Part shown: in pieces, positions 45,480 to 57,180 of the stretch | Layout of the letters: the number at the start of each line of letters is the position of its first letter | Numbering within the stretch: position 1 is the first letter of the stretch | Source of the DNA: Spongospora subterranea f. sp. subterranea | Taxonomy: Eukaryota; Endomyxa: Phytomyxea; Phytomyxea; Plasmodiophorida | Assembly: GCA_049724395.1 (NCBI GenBank) | Contig: JAUGWO010000141.1 | Span: 1 to 64,000 of the forward strand | Length of the DNA stretch: 64,000 nucleotides | Reading direction: 5' to 3' | The notes under the pieces: model-generated | The model's input: the letters and a program-made list of their open reading frames with translations, nothing else | Database searches by the model: none | Told to the model about the DNA's origin: nothing | Position numbers and translations under genes: made by a program

Positions 45480-46814
45480 TTATTCAAGTTTATTTCCTGA
45501 TGCTAAAAGCGTCAGCTTTGAGACTAATCCACTCAATTGCACGATTGTGTCAAGACCGTTTGCGATACGAAGATGGGAAAATCCGATTTCTCTGATGAAG
45601 GCTAACTTCATTCCGGGGTCCATGTCGGCCGTTTTCACAACCCGAAATAGGGTCGTGACAATATCAATCGCCGCATATCCTTGCATGGACAGCCCTAGAG
45701 AGTCTGTCAAAATTGATTTAACGAGAAATTGATTATGACAGAACCTTGTAGACTGGATAACGCCTCACGAATACCACCTTGTATACATTGTGATAATAAA
45801 TACTGCAATACTTTTGGATGTGGCTGATCACAGACTTTGAACACATTCTCAGCGTTGATCATGCCGAATCCAGCGTGGGTCGATTGCAAGTTGTTGAGCG
45901 CGTTGCGCATATCACCTTCGGCGGTGAAGAGGATCGCTTCTAGCCCATCTGGAGTATACGTCGTTATGCCTTCCTTCTTCAGAACATCTAACAATCTCGA
46001 CAACACCTCCTCATCAGAAAGGCGCGTATATCGAAGAATAGCGCAACGACCTAGGGCAGGGTTAGACGCAAAAGCCGATACCAAAACCCAAACTTTTTTC
46101 ACACTTTGGATAGGCTCAATAATTTTGCTGGATATATTACAGGCAAGGGCAAATCGGGTGGTGTCTGAATACAATTCCATTGTGCGCCTAAGGGCTTGCT
46201 GTGCACCCGTCGTCATACTATCTGCTTCATCAAGGATGACGATTTTGTGGCGATTAGGAGGGAGACCGGCAACTCGCTGCTGAGCAAACTGCTTGATAGT
46301 ATTGCGAACCACATCGATACCGCTAATACCATATTCAACGATTGGGATATTTTCAAAGATGAGTTATTGAACAAACCGGTCATCGGATGCGTTTAGTTCA
46401 AGAACTGCGGATTTGAGATTTGTTCCTAGTAACTCTCGCGCCAAGCACATAATGCTTGTAGTTTTTCCAGTTCCAGGAGGCCCTGCAATCATGATATTTG
46501 GAACATTGCCATCCTTGGCGATAATCTACCGAGAAACTCCATTAAGCAATAAATGAGATAGGATCGCAATTCCGCACCTTCAGTCGATTAACGGTGGGTT
46601 CATTGCCGACAACATCATCCAAGACTCGAGGCCTGTATTTCTCGAGCCACGGTTCCTCCATCTGCCCTTGAGGGACTGTCTTGGGCCGGCCACTGTCTAT
46701 CGCCATATTTGATGAGGACGACGTCATGCTTTTCTCTAGCGCCTTCACGTCAACCTCGTTAGGGTGAAATAGGTCAAACTCCGCACCCAATCCGCTCACA
46801 AATCCAATCATCAT
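45480..46814 (-). CDS. RFC2: Replication factor C small subunit, RFC2 type
   Basis: This is a clamp-loader ATPase subunit (human RFC2, yeast Rfc4) that loads PCNA at primer ends. Reading in order: [20 protein letters not shown] (RFC box), [20 protein letters not shown] (Walker A), [43 protein letters not shown] (Walker B), [17 protein letters not shown] with RCA (SRC arginine-finger motif, split by an intron), and [20 protein letters not shown]. The C-terminal collar has [17 protein letters not shown]. Introns of about 41-55 nt lie near 46.53, 46.33, 46.06 and 45.74 kb. The first ATG at 46814 gives an N-terminal extension of about 50 residues; the ATG at about 46730 is an alternative. The wording fits RFC2 better than RFC3, RFC4 or RFC5. 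Confidence 0.93.
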
Positions 46815-48390
46815 GTAGTTATCTGTGTAGGTCGTGATCTTGTCGCTCGCTTGGTATCATTGTTATTCGCCAGTTTTTTGTAAGGTAGAAAGATCGACTG
46901 ACGAAAGCCTGAGCAAACACTTCGTCAAATATTCTTTCCAGTTCTGATTTATGACCTGGTTGACCTTTTCACCTTCAAAAAGTAATGGTTCAGGTTTCCC
47001 ACATAATCGGTATCTATACAACGCTGCCGAAACTTTTCATTGATTTCGGCTGAGTTGTTTCAATAACGACATTATTATTTGCAATACCTGTTAGTGTAAG
47101 AGAGTTTGACTACCTAGGCGACGTACGGCACAACTTGATAGTTCGCTATTCTGCAAATACTGTTGCTTTATTGTTATGAATAAATTTGGGAGTAAAAATC
47201 AGTTAGGCAGCGGTCAAAAGGCTAATCCGTTATCGTCAAGCATCTACCAGATGCAATCCACTTTCTGTGTTTGGAGGTTTTATAGATAATGATGCTGAGT
47301 TGGTACTGTACTTCAAAATTTGTACGCTAACTTCGAAAGGAGAGTGTGTTTTTTTGCGTCAAATTATTTAATCACAACCTCATTCCCTGAAGGATAGTCC
47401 GATTCGTTTTGGAAATTAAAAGCGCCACGGTTTCAAATAATCCGCGTATAATGTTGAAGAGAGAATACCTTCACGTTGTCTGCAGGACTAATGTTGATAG
47501 CAGCAGATTTTCTGTTAAGACTACCATATTATAGAATTGTAGGGAATTAACGGTAAAAGAACGGGTGGAGGACCTGATATAATGGGGTTTACATTTTGCC
47601 AACAGTCTCGGCCAATTGCAACATGTCGCCGTGACATGCCCCTCGTGCTACAGTACAGTTTTCGTACAGTGTACAGTGGGAGCAACGCCAACTCCAAAGC
47701 TACAATGTCGAAACCACACTTCTCTTCTCTATTCGATTCGTATTTATGTCAGGGGTCAGTCCGGCTTTGTTCTTGTTTATCAGGGAAAAGAATGTCTACG
47801 ATGTTCACCATAGAAGCTTGAGTGTAAACTCAAATTTCTGGGCGACATGTTGCCTTGGAAGGTTCAATTGCTATAGGCGCCTTGATCAACAAAAACCCCA
47901 AATTCGGTCACGTTGCAACTTTCTTGAGTGTGAGTATTTACCCAAAGATTCACAGACATGAATTTATCATTTATGGGGCTTTCTTGCAGTTCAATAAGAA
48001 AAAGAGTTTTTGTTTTTGTAAACTGTTTGTTCCAAGATGAGACAGTTTTCGATGACGCTTCGCTGTGCGCTCGTTGAACGAGGAAGAGTGATATACAAAA
48101 CTGCGCGCAAATATTGCCGCATTTGTTGGAGTGCAATCAATCGGTTGTGAAGTTGTCTCCAGGATAGAGACGGCGGGTTTGGCGGGCATCGCGCCCGAGG
48201 CTGGCTGGGTCTACCTTATTTTATAATCTCCCTCGATTACATATACGGACACTAAGACCCGATTACGTCTCGGTCCTGGTGTCATTCGTCGAGTTTATTG
48301 TGTAAAGAGGACGATTGCCCAAAGCCGTATGTACTACAGTGCATATTCATCTTGCTACTTATTTTGCATTAGATCATCACAATATTGTTT
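46815..48390. other. Spacer with an unrecognised Cys-bearing ORF
   Basis: 46.82-47.58 kb is AT-rich with no gene. A plus-strand frame at 47616-47813 reads MQHVAVTCPSCYSTVFVQC and later KECLRCSP. The paired cysteines could bind zinc, but it has no match I know. A minus-strand frame starting at 48189 (MPAKPAVSILETTSQPIDCT) is an alternative first exon. Neither is firm. The promoter of the large gene at 48391 should lie near 48.2-48.39 kb. Confidence 0.35.
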
Positions 48391-51300
48391 ATGGATCCAA
48401 ATAGACGTCCTGCAGATGTGACAATGCGACTAACTGGATCAAATTTTGGTGGTGATCGGTCTCGAATTGCCACCGCTGCACAATTAAGAAATGCTTTGGC
48501 GAAACTTCGCATCAGGTCTTTTGAAACCAAATCATATTTTCCCGGTTGCGCTAACACCTTGCGTGTAGGCGAGGATTATTGAACCATGAACTTAATTCAT
48601 TAATTACAGAGATGGGTCCGCCTCAAATATCTACGGATATTTCGACAACTATTGTTGGATCATCGCTGTCGGTCAACACCGACGTAAATGTTGGGGAGAA
48701 CGCAGCGCAGGTCTCGAGTCAAAATGCATCTTCTACTGGACCATCTGTGTCCAAGACTGATCAGAATAACCAACAAACAACCGCTGTACCTGCTGTTAAA
48801 CCAGTGGTCTATTCAAATCTGCAACAAGCTTATTTGAGGCAAACTAGCCCGGACGATCTCGAGGAGCTGATAAAGCAGCGCAATGCAGTCCAAGAGAAGT
48901 TGTTGAATTTTCAGAAGAATGCAGGGAAACGGTTGCCAGCTCCAAAGGAACCCCCGAGGTTGAGAACCAACTGGGATTGTTTACTAGACGAAATGAAGTG
49001 GATGGCGTCTGATTTTGATCAAGAATTTGTGTGGAAGCGTACTTGTGCCCTCAATGTAGCTTACAAAGCTCAGAAACATGTGGAAAGGAGAACTTTACGC
49101 CGCAAGACCGTGGAGTTTGCCGAAATCGCATCTCGCAGAAATGTGGCTCGTACACTTTCTGCTGCAGTATCTAATTTCTGGAAGCAAATTAGCCTTTTAA
49201 ACAAGTTAAAAGAGGATTCTATTCCTGTAGAATGCTTCGTCACCAGGGCTGATAAGTATTCGTCTCCCGTAACTAATGATTTAGTGATTGATTCAAGCGC
49301 TATACACAAGGTTAGCCGTTATTGTATTTTTAAAATGTGTATTTTTGACTGCTGTTTTACTCAGACTCTTCGGAATAGTTTCATCGATGATCGGGTCATC
49401 TGTTACGGTGACTATCCAGGTTGAATCTCCAAGTTACGTTCAAAAATTTCTGAAATTGGTTTTTTAGAAGTTTCCAAGTTGCAAAATGTCGATAAACGGA
49501 GTTTTTTTAATCAAGTAATTGCAGCGCGTAAGTCCCAACCCCAAGGGCTGCTCAAGGCGTCGTGCCCCAGCGCAAAATATTCATCCTCTTGTGGCACCTC
49601 TTTACGTGATTACCAGGTTGTTGCTCTGGATTGGCTTTACAGCGTATCCGACCTTAATGCTGTGCTTGCTGACGATCCGGGCAAGAACTCTGTCGTTTCG
49701 CATTTGTTTTTTCTAACGTGTCTCAGGCCTAGGAAAGCACGTTGTCAGCGTAACGTTCCTGGCTAATCGTCCTTTGACGGCTGGCCGTCGGCACTTAATT
49801 ATCGCGTCTCCTGCTTCAATCGACAGATGGCTCAACGAGTTCAACACTCGGTTTCCTTCCTTCACCACCGTAGTGTATAGTTCAAGGTAAAAACTCATTT
49901 TTGTTATGGGTAGTAGGACTCTAAGAACAGTTGTTGTCCAGTAACGCTGAACACAAGTCGACGCGGGCTGATTTGGAAACCGCCTGCGTTTGTTTGACTA
50001 CATTTCAGACAGCATCTACGGATGTGTTCATCCGCTCCGGATTGTGGGATTATATCATCGTCGACGTTGCCGACCAGCTGTTTCCCGATTTTTCGGACAG
50101 TCATTGGGTACCGATTTTGTCGTTGGACGCTTCTCATCGTCTACTTCTGGCGACGGTTCACAATCAGGAAAATTCCAAAATGACATCTCTTCTATTGGAG
50201 TCATCGTTATTGCGTTTTATTGCAGCTGGTCTGTTTGAGTCTCTTGAAGACTTTAAGGTACAGAGGAGTTATACGCTGTTGCGACCTGCTAAGGTCTCCA
50301 TTAGTGCTGGGCTGATCAACAAAACGGGGTGTCAACCCCAGGACGACAGCATATATTTAAAAACGTTCATTCTTTTCTCTCAGTTTTTGTTTTACGGAGA
50401 ACCGATGCTGAAGGTTCGTGCACAATTCAACATTGCTTTTATCGCTTCTGATATGAAGGTAGTTGCAGCGCAGCTTCCTTCATCAAAGGATGAGATCCTT
50501 TTCTGCGAACAATCACAAAGGCAGAGTAAGCTTTGCAGTCGATTGCTACCAACTGATGCGAACTCGCTTGATCTGCGATATGTCCTCCATCTTGTGATGA
50601 AGTTGCACCAGGCAAACTTATCTATCCCTGTTAGTAGTCGCTTTTTCTGATCACAATTTGTGTAGATCTGCGCTCACCCAGATATTGTGGATCCATTACC
50701 TGAACGGGATTCAGTATATTTGGATGTCTTTCCGTATATTCCAAAAATGTTTTCCAACATTATCGAGTATAAGCCATTTTCCTACGTTTCCAAGAAGTTC
50801 ATCACTGCGATTGCTGACATGCAAATCGCTCCCTCTCGCCAGTCAATTGGATCACCTGTCAAAATGAATGTTGTTTCTACCCGGACACTCCCGTCAACTT
50901 CTCCCCTTTACGAAAATGCATTGAGATCATGCTTTGTCTCGCTTAATCTTGCGCGAATGCCATATACTCCTGAAGAATTTCATTCTAATACTGTTATCGA
51001 TGTGAAACCAGTTCCATGTTTCGTCGCATTGTCAATATCAGAAATGTTTGAAGGGGCCGCATCCCTCTCTTCTATTTACCCTAGGTTCATTTCTCCAGTC
51101 ATCTCGAGACCTTTTTTCGGAGATGGCATAGCCCTCAAGCACGACATCGTACCTGTCACCGATTACTCTGGCAGTCTTGTGATTGACGACTTCTGTAGGG
51201 ACAGGCTACTTTCCCTGCGCCGGTTTCTTCCTGTTTCCATCGTTATTCTACGACTGCTAAGTTGCAACTATTGGGAGTTTCCCTTAAGAATCTATTGCAA

Positions 51301-54300
51301 CATGGTCGTCGTGTGATCATCATTGCACAGACTTCCGAAACAATCGATGTTGTGGAGTCGTTTTTACGTCAACATAGACACTCATATGTAATTACGTTTT
51401 ATGAAATCTTTTGGGTCAGGCGATTCTGAGTTTGTGTTTATCATCGTCTAGGCTAGGGATAAGCTCCCGAATGAGCTTTGCAAAGTCAAAGCAAAATCTG
51501 TTCCGTCGGTAACGCTCTGCTCCACGAGGTCGCCATCAATGCATACATCAATGTTTTTAAAAAACTTCGATTCGGCGATTCTGTTTCAGCATGATTGGAA
51601 TCCTGTTATTCAGTCTCAGGTTGGCTAAACATGTTACTATTGTCTCCTGATGGTTTCTGACTGTTTGGAAGGTTGAATGTTTGCTCTCTGCTGCCTCCAA
51701 GGCTTCCAGCTTCAGCATCATCAGGCTAATTTGCAAAGATACTGTTGACGAGTTTATTGCAAATAACAGACATTCAGTAAGTTGATAATTAACCTTTATC
51801 CATTCACTCCAGCTAATATGCTGTACAGCCAATTTTTGAAGCAACTGACCCGTTGAATATTCTTCTTGGCTCGCAATCCCGTCCCTTATCAGCATGTCCT
51901 CCGGTATAAGTGGTTTTTCACCAAAAATTATTGCTGAAATACGCGGCAGGAACACGAAGTTAGCGCAGCTATGACGCACGTAGAGACTGCTGTTGATAAC
52001 CATCTCGGCCAAGTTAGTTTTGTTTGAATTTTTTTCTCTCGTTCTCATTATCTTTAGTTATTACTAAAACGATTGCAAGCTTTTCCCGAGCAAAAGATGT
52101 TCGCTCTTCTTTCTCAACCAGACATGGAACGCTCTTGGTTGCTGGGTTCGGGACTTCGACCCTTTGAGGTATTCCATAATGTTTGATATTTTTTTGATCG
52201 TGACTTTCGCGCGCAGTTGTGGGCCCTTCAAAACATCGCGCGTGATCCCAAATGGGGTTCTTCAACATGTTACGATTTTTCAGCGAAACGACCTCTCACT
52301 GCTGTCGATCAGCTTGCGAATGAACCAACCCGCGTGGATGATGAAAGCATGGCGGTGATCAGTAATGGACCAATGTGTTTGAGTCAGGTACCTGCCAATT
52401 CTCGATTGGCGTTAACTCGGTTGCCTAAACAACGCAAGCATACGGCTAACAATAAGGTTTGCGTTCCTTGAGCTGTGATTCTAGTTTGTAGTAACGATGT
52501 ACAGGAGTCAAGCCTGTTTCCCTGTGGCGTTGTCATCGCATCAGGGCATCTTCGCTCCCTCGAAACCGAGCCTGTTCTTTATTACCTAAAATCCAGAACT
52601 GGGTGTTTCGAAGCGCAAGTTCGCCGATTCGCTGATGAACACAAGCTCTTTCTTGAATCTTCCGTTATTGCTCCTCCGTCTATCCCAGAAAGGGTATTTT
52701 TTTTATTTTGGGAGTTATTTTTTAATCTTTTTGATTAGGATGAACTTTTCATACCGTCTTCAACTGGTGAGGACGACCTCAACGATTTTAGCCAGTGGGG
52801 TCTGTTTGCATCGGTGGACAGCCTTTCCCGAATGTTTCGTGTGCGTACACCACAATCGCGAAAGAAAAAGACCAAAAAAGCTCGTCGTCGCGGTATTCGG
52901 TTGGCGAACGTAATTACGGATGAAAACAGTACATCAATCAAGGTTCGTATTTCGTATTCAAATGTAGCCGGGTTCAAGAGAAAGGCGTTAGAGCAAACCC
53001 CGACTTCAACTGCCGCTAAGAAGCCGCGAACCACAAATGAACCAGTCTCGGTTGCGGCGCAAGCAGCCCAGGCCGCTGGTCTTGTGGCCGCGTTTCAGAT
53101 CAAGCCGATCACCATGGCTCATCCAGTGCCTTTCTCTGACGAAGAGGTTCGTATTTTGATCCTAGGCGACTCCTTCGGCTGATCAAAATCTAGGATGTGC
53201 TTGTTGTTTGTGCTGTTATGCTGTTCGGCTCAAACTTTGTAATTGCTGCAAATTTTTTGGGTAAGTTTTCATGCTTCTGAATCTCGCAATGGCTAATGAT
53301 CAGTTCCAGATTCCGATTTGATAGTTTGTGGCCGCCTTAGGACCGCGAAACAATGCGCTGAAAGGTACGCTCATTTGGTACGCCGGGGCAAAGAAGTCGG
53401 GGAGAAATTATGGGAGAAGTTAGAGGCGTCTTCTGAACCAGGTTGCAAATCGTGAACACTTTTGCATCCCATTCAATGATTGTTTAACGATTCTCAGTTC
53501 CTCCAATCCCGGGATGCGACCCGCAAACCGGATATCGCCAAGCATTGGATTGGTTGAGGCATAGGAGTCAGGTCAGGAATAAAGCAGCGAGTGAGGCGCT
53601 GTTTGAAACTGTTTCTAATGCAGTCAGAGGTAACAAACTTATTTGCTTATCGATCATGTCGATTATTAAAGCGCTTTTAGGCATTACCCAGCATAATTTG
53701 TTATGTAAGAAGGCGTTGCGGTCGCCTCTGGCCAGTCTTCCGGTTGAAGCTTTCAAGGAATCACTTGTCAGAGCACATGCTTCGCATTCATTGGCTCTAA
53801 CGGCAGGGCATAAAAGTAATTTTACCACTGTTTGCCAATGTCTTTTGTTCCTGACAAGAGTTTAGGATTAATGATCCCTCCTTCCAACGTCGGTTCGACT
53901 TTAAGTCCACGGCAGATTGTGGAACTTCGAGCCCTGCGCGACAGAACTCTGGAGTCGAAAAAGATGGCATCGATTCAGACTCCCCAACAGCTGATGAGCC
54001 CCGGCCTCCGACCTGGGCAAATGATCCCGACCTCGATGGTGCCTGCTGCGCGATCAGTGTCTGCTCCGATGGCATCTTCCCCGGTTTTAATGAGTAATTC
54101 TGGGTCTACCGCCGAGCCCCCTTCAATGTCTACTACTCCCACCATGGCCATCGTCAGCCAGAATGTAGATTCTGCTGACTTGGAAATCGACGCCAACAAC
54201 CAGTTCCTTTTGCGGCAATTGATGCAGAACCACCCCGCAATGAAACCCAGGCTATTGGCCATTTTGCGGCGATCTGACTTGACGCAAGCACAAAAAATGG

Positions 54301-54371
54301 AGACGGTGTTGGCGTTGTTTCAGGCTTCGGATGACAACATGCAGGTTGACGGTTCCCTCTCTACATCTTAA
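48391..54371 (+). CDS. Eaf1/EP400-like HSA-SNF2-SANT protein
   Basis: This long gene has about 18 exons. It opens MDPNRRPADVTMRLTG at 48391. The HSA domain is about PRLRTNWDCLLDEMKWMASD to FAEIASRRNVAR. A diverged SNF2 ATPase follows (SLRDYQVVALDWLYSV; DDPGLGKH in place of DEMGLGKT; DYIIVDVADQLF in place of a DEAH box; KLHQ then ICAHPDIVDPLPER). The second lobe reads NLLQHGRRVIIIAQTSETID and SAILFQHDWNPVI. Next come a SANT/Myb domain (FSDEE, DVLVVCAVMLFGSNFVIAAN, RTAKQCAERYAHLVRR) and a Pro/Ser/Met-rich tail ending at 54371. HSA-SNF2-SANT is the order of EP400/Domino-type scaffolds; fungal Eaf1/Vid21 keeps HSA and SANT without the ATPase. It probably scaffolds a NuA4-type acetyltransferase complex in the nucleus. 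Two introns appear to be GC-AG. One join near 51.2 kb is unresolved. Confidence 0.72.
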
Positions 54372-54553
54372 TATATTATCAAGCTTAGTTTTTCTTTTGT
54401 GTCACGTTGGGTGGGCAACTGTTGTTGGTCCGTATCTGGAAACAGAGTTTGCCACCCAGTGTACATACTTGTGAGGGTGTACAGTCTGAGTGCGACTGGA
54501 GACACCATCACCCCCGTTTATTGTGTTGCCATTGCCCAACCTCCTTTGGCAAG

Positions 54554-54972
54554 ATGCTCCGATTCGGAAACCGTCTCACCTTGCGCTGCATCAACACGAA
54601 ATGGTCGACTGGCATAAGCGGTCTTGATGTTGTCCCAGATGCTCGTGAAGTTTTGATTGGGCTATACAAAAAGACGCTCGAAGAGATCAAAGTACTTCCT
54701 TTTCATGTTTATCATAGTTTAACCATCAAACACTGGAATAGGTTGTTCCAGAGCATGCTGGATATCGTATTGGCGTTGATCAAATCACGAAATTTCGACT
54801 CAAAGCATGTGAAGAACTAACGGATTGCAAAGCTATCGAAGATCGGATCGATGACGGTCAGGTCGAAGAACTAATCGAACAAGCTCGTGCCGAGCTATCT
54901 TTGATTCCAAAGATGGTCGAATGGACACCCTGGGATGTACCTAAAAGGGACACCCGAACCCCAAGTAGTTGA
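54554..54972 (+). CDS. NDUFA5: Complex I accessory subunit NDUFA5
   Basis: The B13-type (NDUFA5, fungal 29.9-kDa) accessory subunit sits on the matrix arm of mitochondrial NADH dehydrogenase. Exon 1, 54554-54691, reads MLRFGNRLTLRCINTKWSTG (likely import signal: basic, hydroxylated, few acids), then PDAREVLIGLYKKTLEEIK. After an intron at 54692-54741 (GTACTT...ATAG), exon 2 gives VVPEHAGYRIGVDQITKFRL, GQVEELIEQARAELSLIPKM and EWTPWDVP. The phase fits and the order matches the family, whose hallmark is LxxIPxxxxYR and EWxPWxP. The length of about 123 residues is close to animal NDUFA5. It starts about 180 bp after the previous gene ends. Confidence 0.9.
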
Positions 54973-55066
54973 CGAAGACGCCAGCGAACGATCTGCCCCT
55001 TCACCAACCCCATCGCAGTCAAAATAACAACCCCATTTCACGCCAATACCTGAAACTATGTCTATA

Positions 55067-57109
55067 TTATGATGTTATCTCTGGCAGTATCGCTGAACTA
55101 TCGCCATCATCGCTTAGTTCGCTGATTTCCTCGCTGTCTTCGTCGCCTTTTCCGCTAATAGAACGGACCGTTAATTCGGGATACGCCGTTTCGTATTTTG
55201 AATTTCCGTCGTCGGGTTCTGGTTCGCTGGAAAGCTCATCCTGCTCGATCGAATCCCTTTGGGTGAGTGTTGTCCCTTGTACTCTACTCTGCAACGTCAT
55301 CGCGTTCATCGATCTCGACAATTGAGACATCGATGGGCCGTTCTTTTGGATGTTGTCTGTTGGCCTAATTATTGGTGCAGCTGGCGGCAGATTTATAGCC
55401 AACGTCAACTTGGCGCTGTTAGCGACAGAGGGTAGACCCATTCCTTCAGTTGGCTGTTTGAAGCGGAGCGATGACGATTTTACCATAGGTGGTGGGCGCT
55501 TCTCAGTGGTCGGTAAAGGAGCGGTTTCTGTGGGAAACGTCTCGTTCCTCGCTGATTCGCTGGCTTCGAATTTATTTCTCCAGTAAGCGCAGCGTTCCTC
55601 AAGCTCCTGTACCCGATTCCGGAGATGGTCGAGCTGTTTCTGTATCCGGGGAGGAATCGGTTCCGGTTCCATTGGCTCATCCGGTGGACTATTCTGTCGT
55701 TGAACGTTGGTACGATTGACTCCTGATGACATCCCACCAGCCATGCTCTTGCTGACATAAACGGGTGCTGTTTTCTGTACTGGCTCGGCGCGCTGTATTG
55801 ACTGAATACTTCCCCTACTCGCCGTTGTGAACAACGTCGACATGAACGTTGATGGTGCTGATTCCTCTTCGGTTTCTGTGAACATCGGAACCGAAGGCCT
55901 TTGCGTTTTTGAAGTTGACTGTGATGATTGAACGCGAGGACGGATCGTTTCCCACACTTTTTGAGCGTGCCTGGAGGTACGTTTTAGCGTTTTCTGAATG
56001 TCGCCTCCGTTCTCAGCCAAGACGGCAGTTATTGCTCGTGCTGACGACGTCTTACTGACACAGTCAACAATTGATATGGAATTGTTCCGATGTGAATGTC
56101 GACGTTGATCGAGTTCGACTGGGATTCCGTCAAACACTTCATTATATTTTGTGGTCAATATAGTGAAGATTTGCTTCATATCGTAGATGGCGCCTGTTTC
56201 CGCCCCTGATAGGCAAGGAGAGAAACACATTGCCAGTGATAGTGCCGTCATCTTCGTACTGGCCTGATTGATACAAACCTCTGATAATAGCCCGAACAGA
56301 GAGTGCATGATGGCGCGATTCTCGAGCGGCATCGACATGACAAGATCGTGGACTTTGGAGGCAGTATCGGCCTGAAGCATCGCCTGCAGGCGTTCGTGTG
56401 TGAATAACGGCGCTGGAAGACACCATAAAAGGCGCTTGATCGCCCCTCCAGTTGACTCCACATCTCGTGATTCCTGAGCCGTCAATAGATTCGGCCGGTT
56501 CAAATAGACGGATCGACATATCGATTTGATCTGTTGGGATCGACCAGGAATCCGAAATAGCCTAATACACCGGGGGTTATGAACGTTCATTATCGAGATG
56601 GTTGATGGCGTTTACCCTTCTTGTTGAGCACCACCGTTTGCTTTACAGGATGCGATTAGGTCCAGCAGTGAAAGAACGACATGACGTGGCATAGCAACTG
56701 GCTCATTTATATCGGTCCTTTTGGTATAACATCGTAGATTATAGACCCATGCTTGAGCTTCCTCTGGATCTGGAGCCAGTAAAAACACGCTCCGGTTTCC
56801 AAATAAGAGGACAATGGTTTTCCTTTGCGCGTCATCATCAGATAGATACGCTCCATGCATTTCGCAAAGGTCAATTGACCCTTTCTCAACATCGTCCTCT
56901 GGCCGATTATAGTACTTAAGCTTGCCCCATTCCAATCGAAAATGGCGCCGTTGATAGTAGTTCAGGCCGAGCTTGTTGTTGGTGAGCTTCTCAAGGACAC
57001 CCTCCATGCGATATCCTCGAAGACCGCCTTCACTCTGAACCAGAGCGAATTTGGGATGGCACGCGACAACGCCATCTCTCTTATATTGCAAACATTGTAC
57101 GTCAAACAT
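55067..57109 (-). CDS. PH-RhoGAP protein
   Basis: A GTPase-activating protein for Rho-family GTPases with a membrane-binding PH domain. The ATG at 57109 gives MFDVQCLQYKRDGVVACHPK. The PH domain spans about residues 35-135: VLEKLTNNKLGLNYYQRRHF, KLKYYNRPEDD, RSVFLLAPDPEEAQAWVYNL. An intron near 56.54-56.60 kb joins to the RhoGAP domain: GLFRIPGRSQQIKSICR (arginine finger in FRIPG), GAIKRLLWCLPAPLFTHERL, KMTALSLAMCFSPCLSG. A Ser/Pro-rich linker follows, then a coiled coil (QLDHLRNRVQELEERCAYWR) and an acidic tail (KGDEDSEEISELSDDGD). It probably acts in Rho/Cdc42 control of the cytoskeleton and polarity; the target GTPase is unknown. It converges on NDUFA5 with under 100 bp between stops. Confidence 0.85.
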
Positions 57110-57180
57110 CACTCAAGAATCAAACCGTAAAAGGGGAGATGGCCAAAAAAATGCAGAACTTGATCAACGGTGAAATGACA

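Noticed and set aside
49672-49730. Complete loss of the Walker A loop in the SNF2-like domain
   Set aside because: Reading through gives DDPGKNSV, but a GC-AG intron restores DDPGLGKH, which aligns better, so the Lys is probably kept.
53832-54371. Separate CSTF2- or MED15-like gene
   Set aside because: The Met/Pro/Ser-rich text with a small helical end is better explained as the tail of the HSA-SNF2-SANT gene, and no RNA-binding domain is present.
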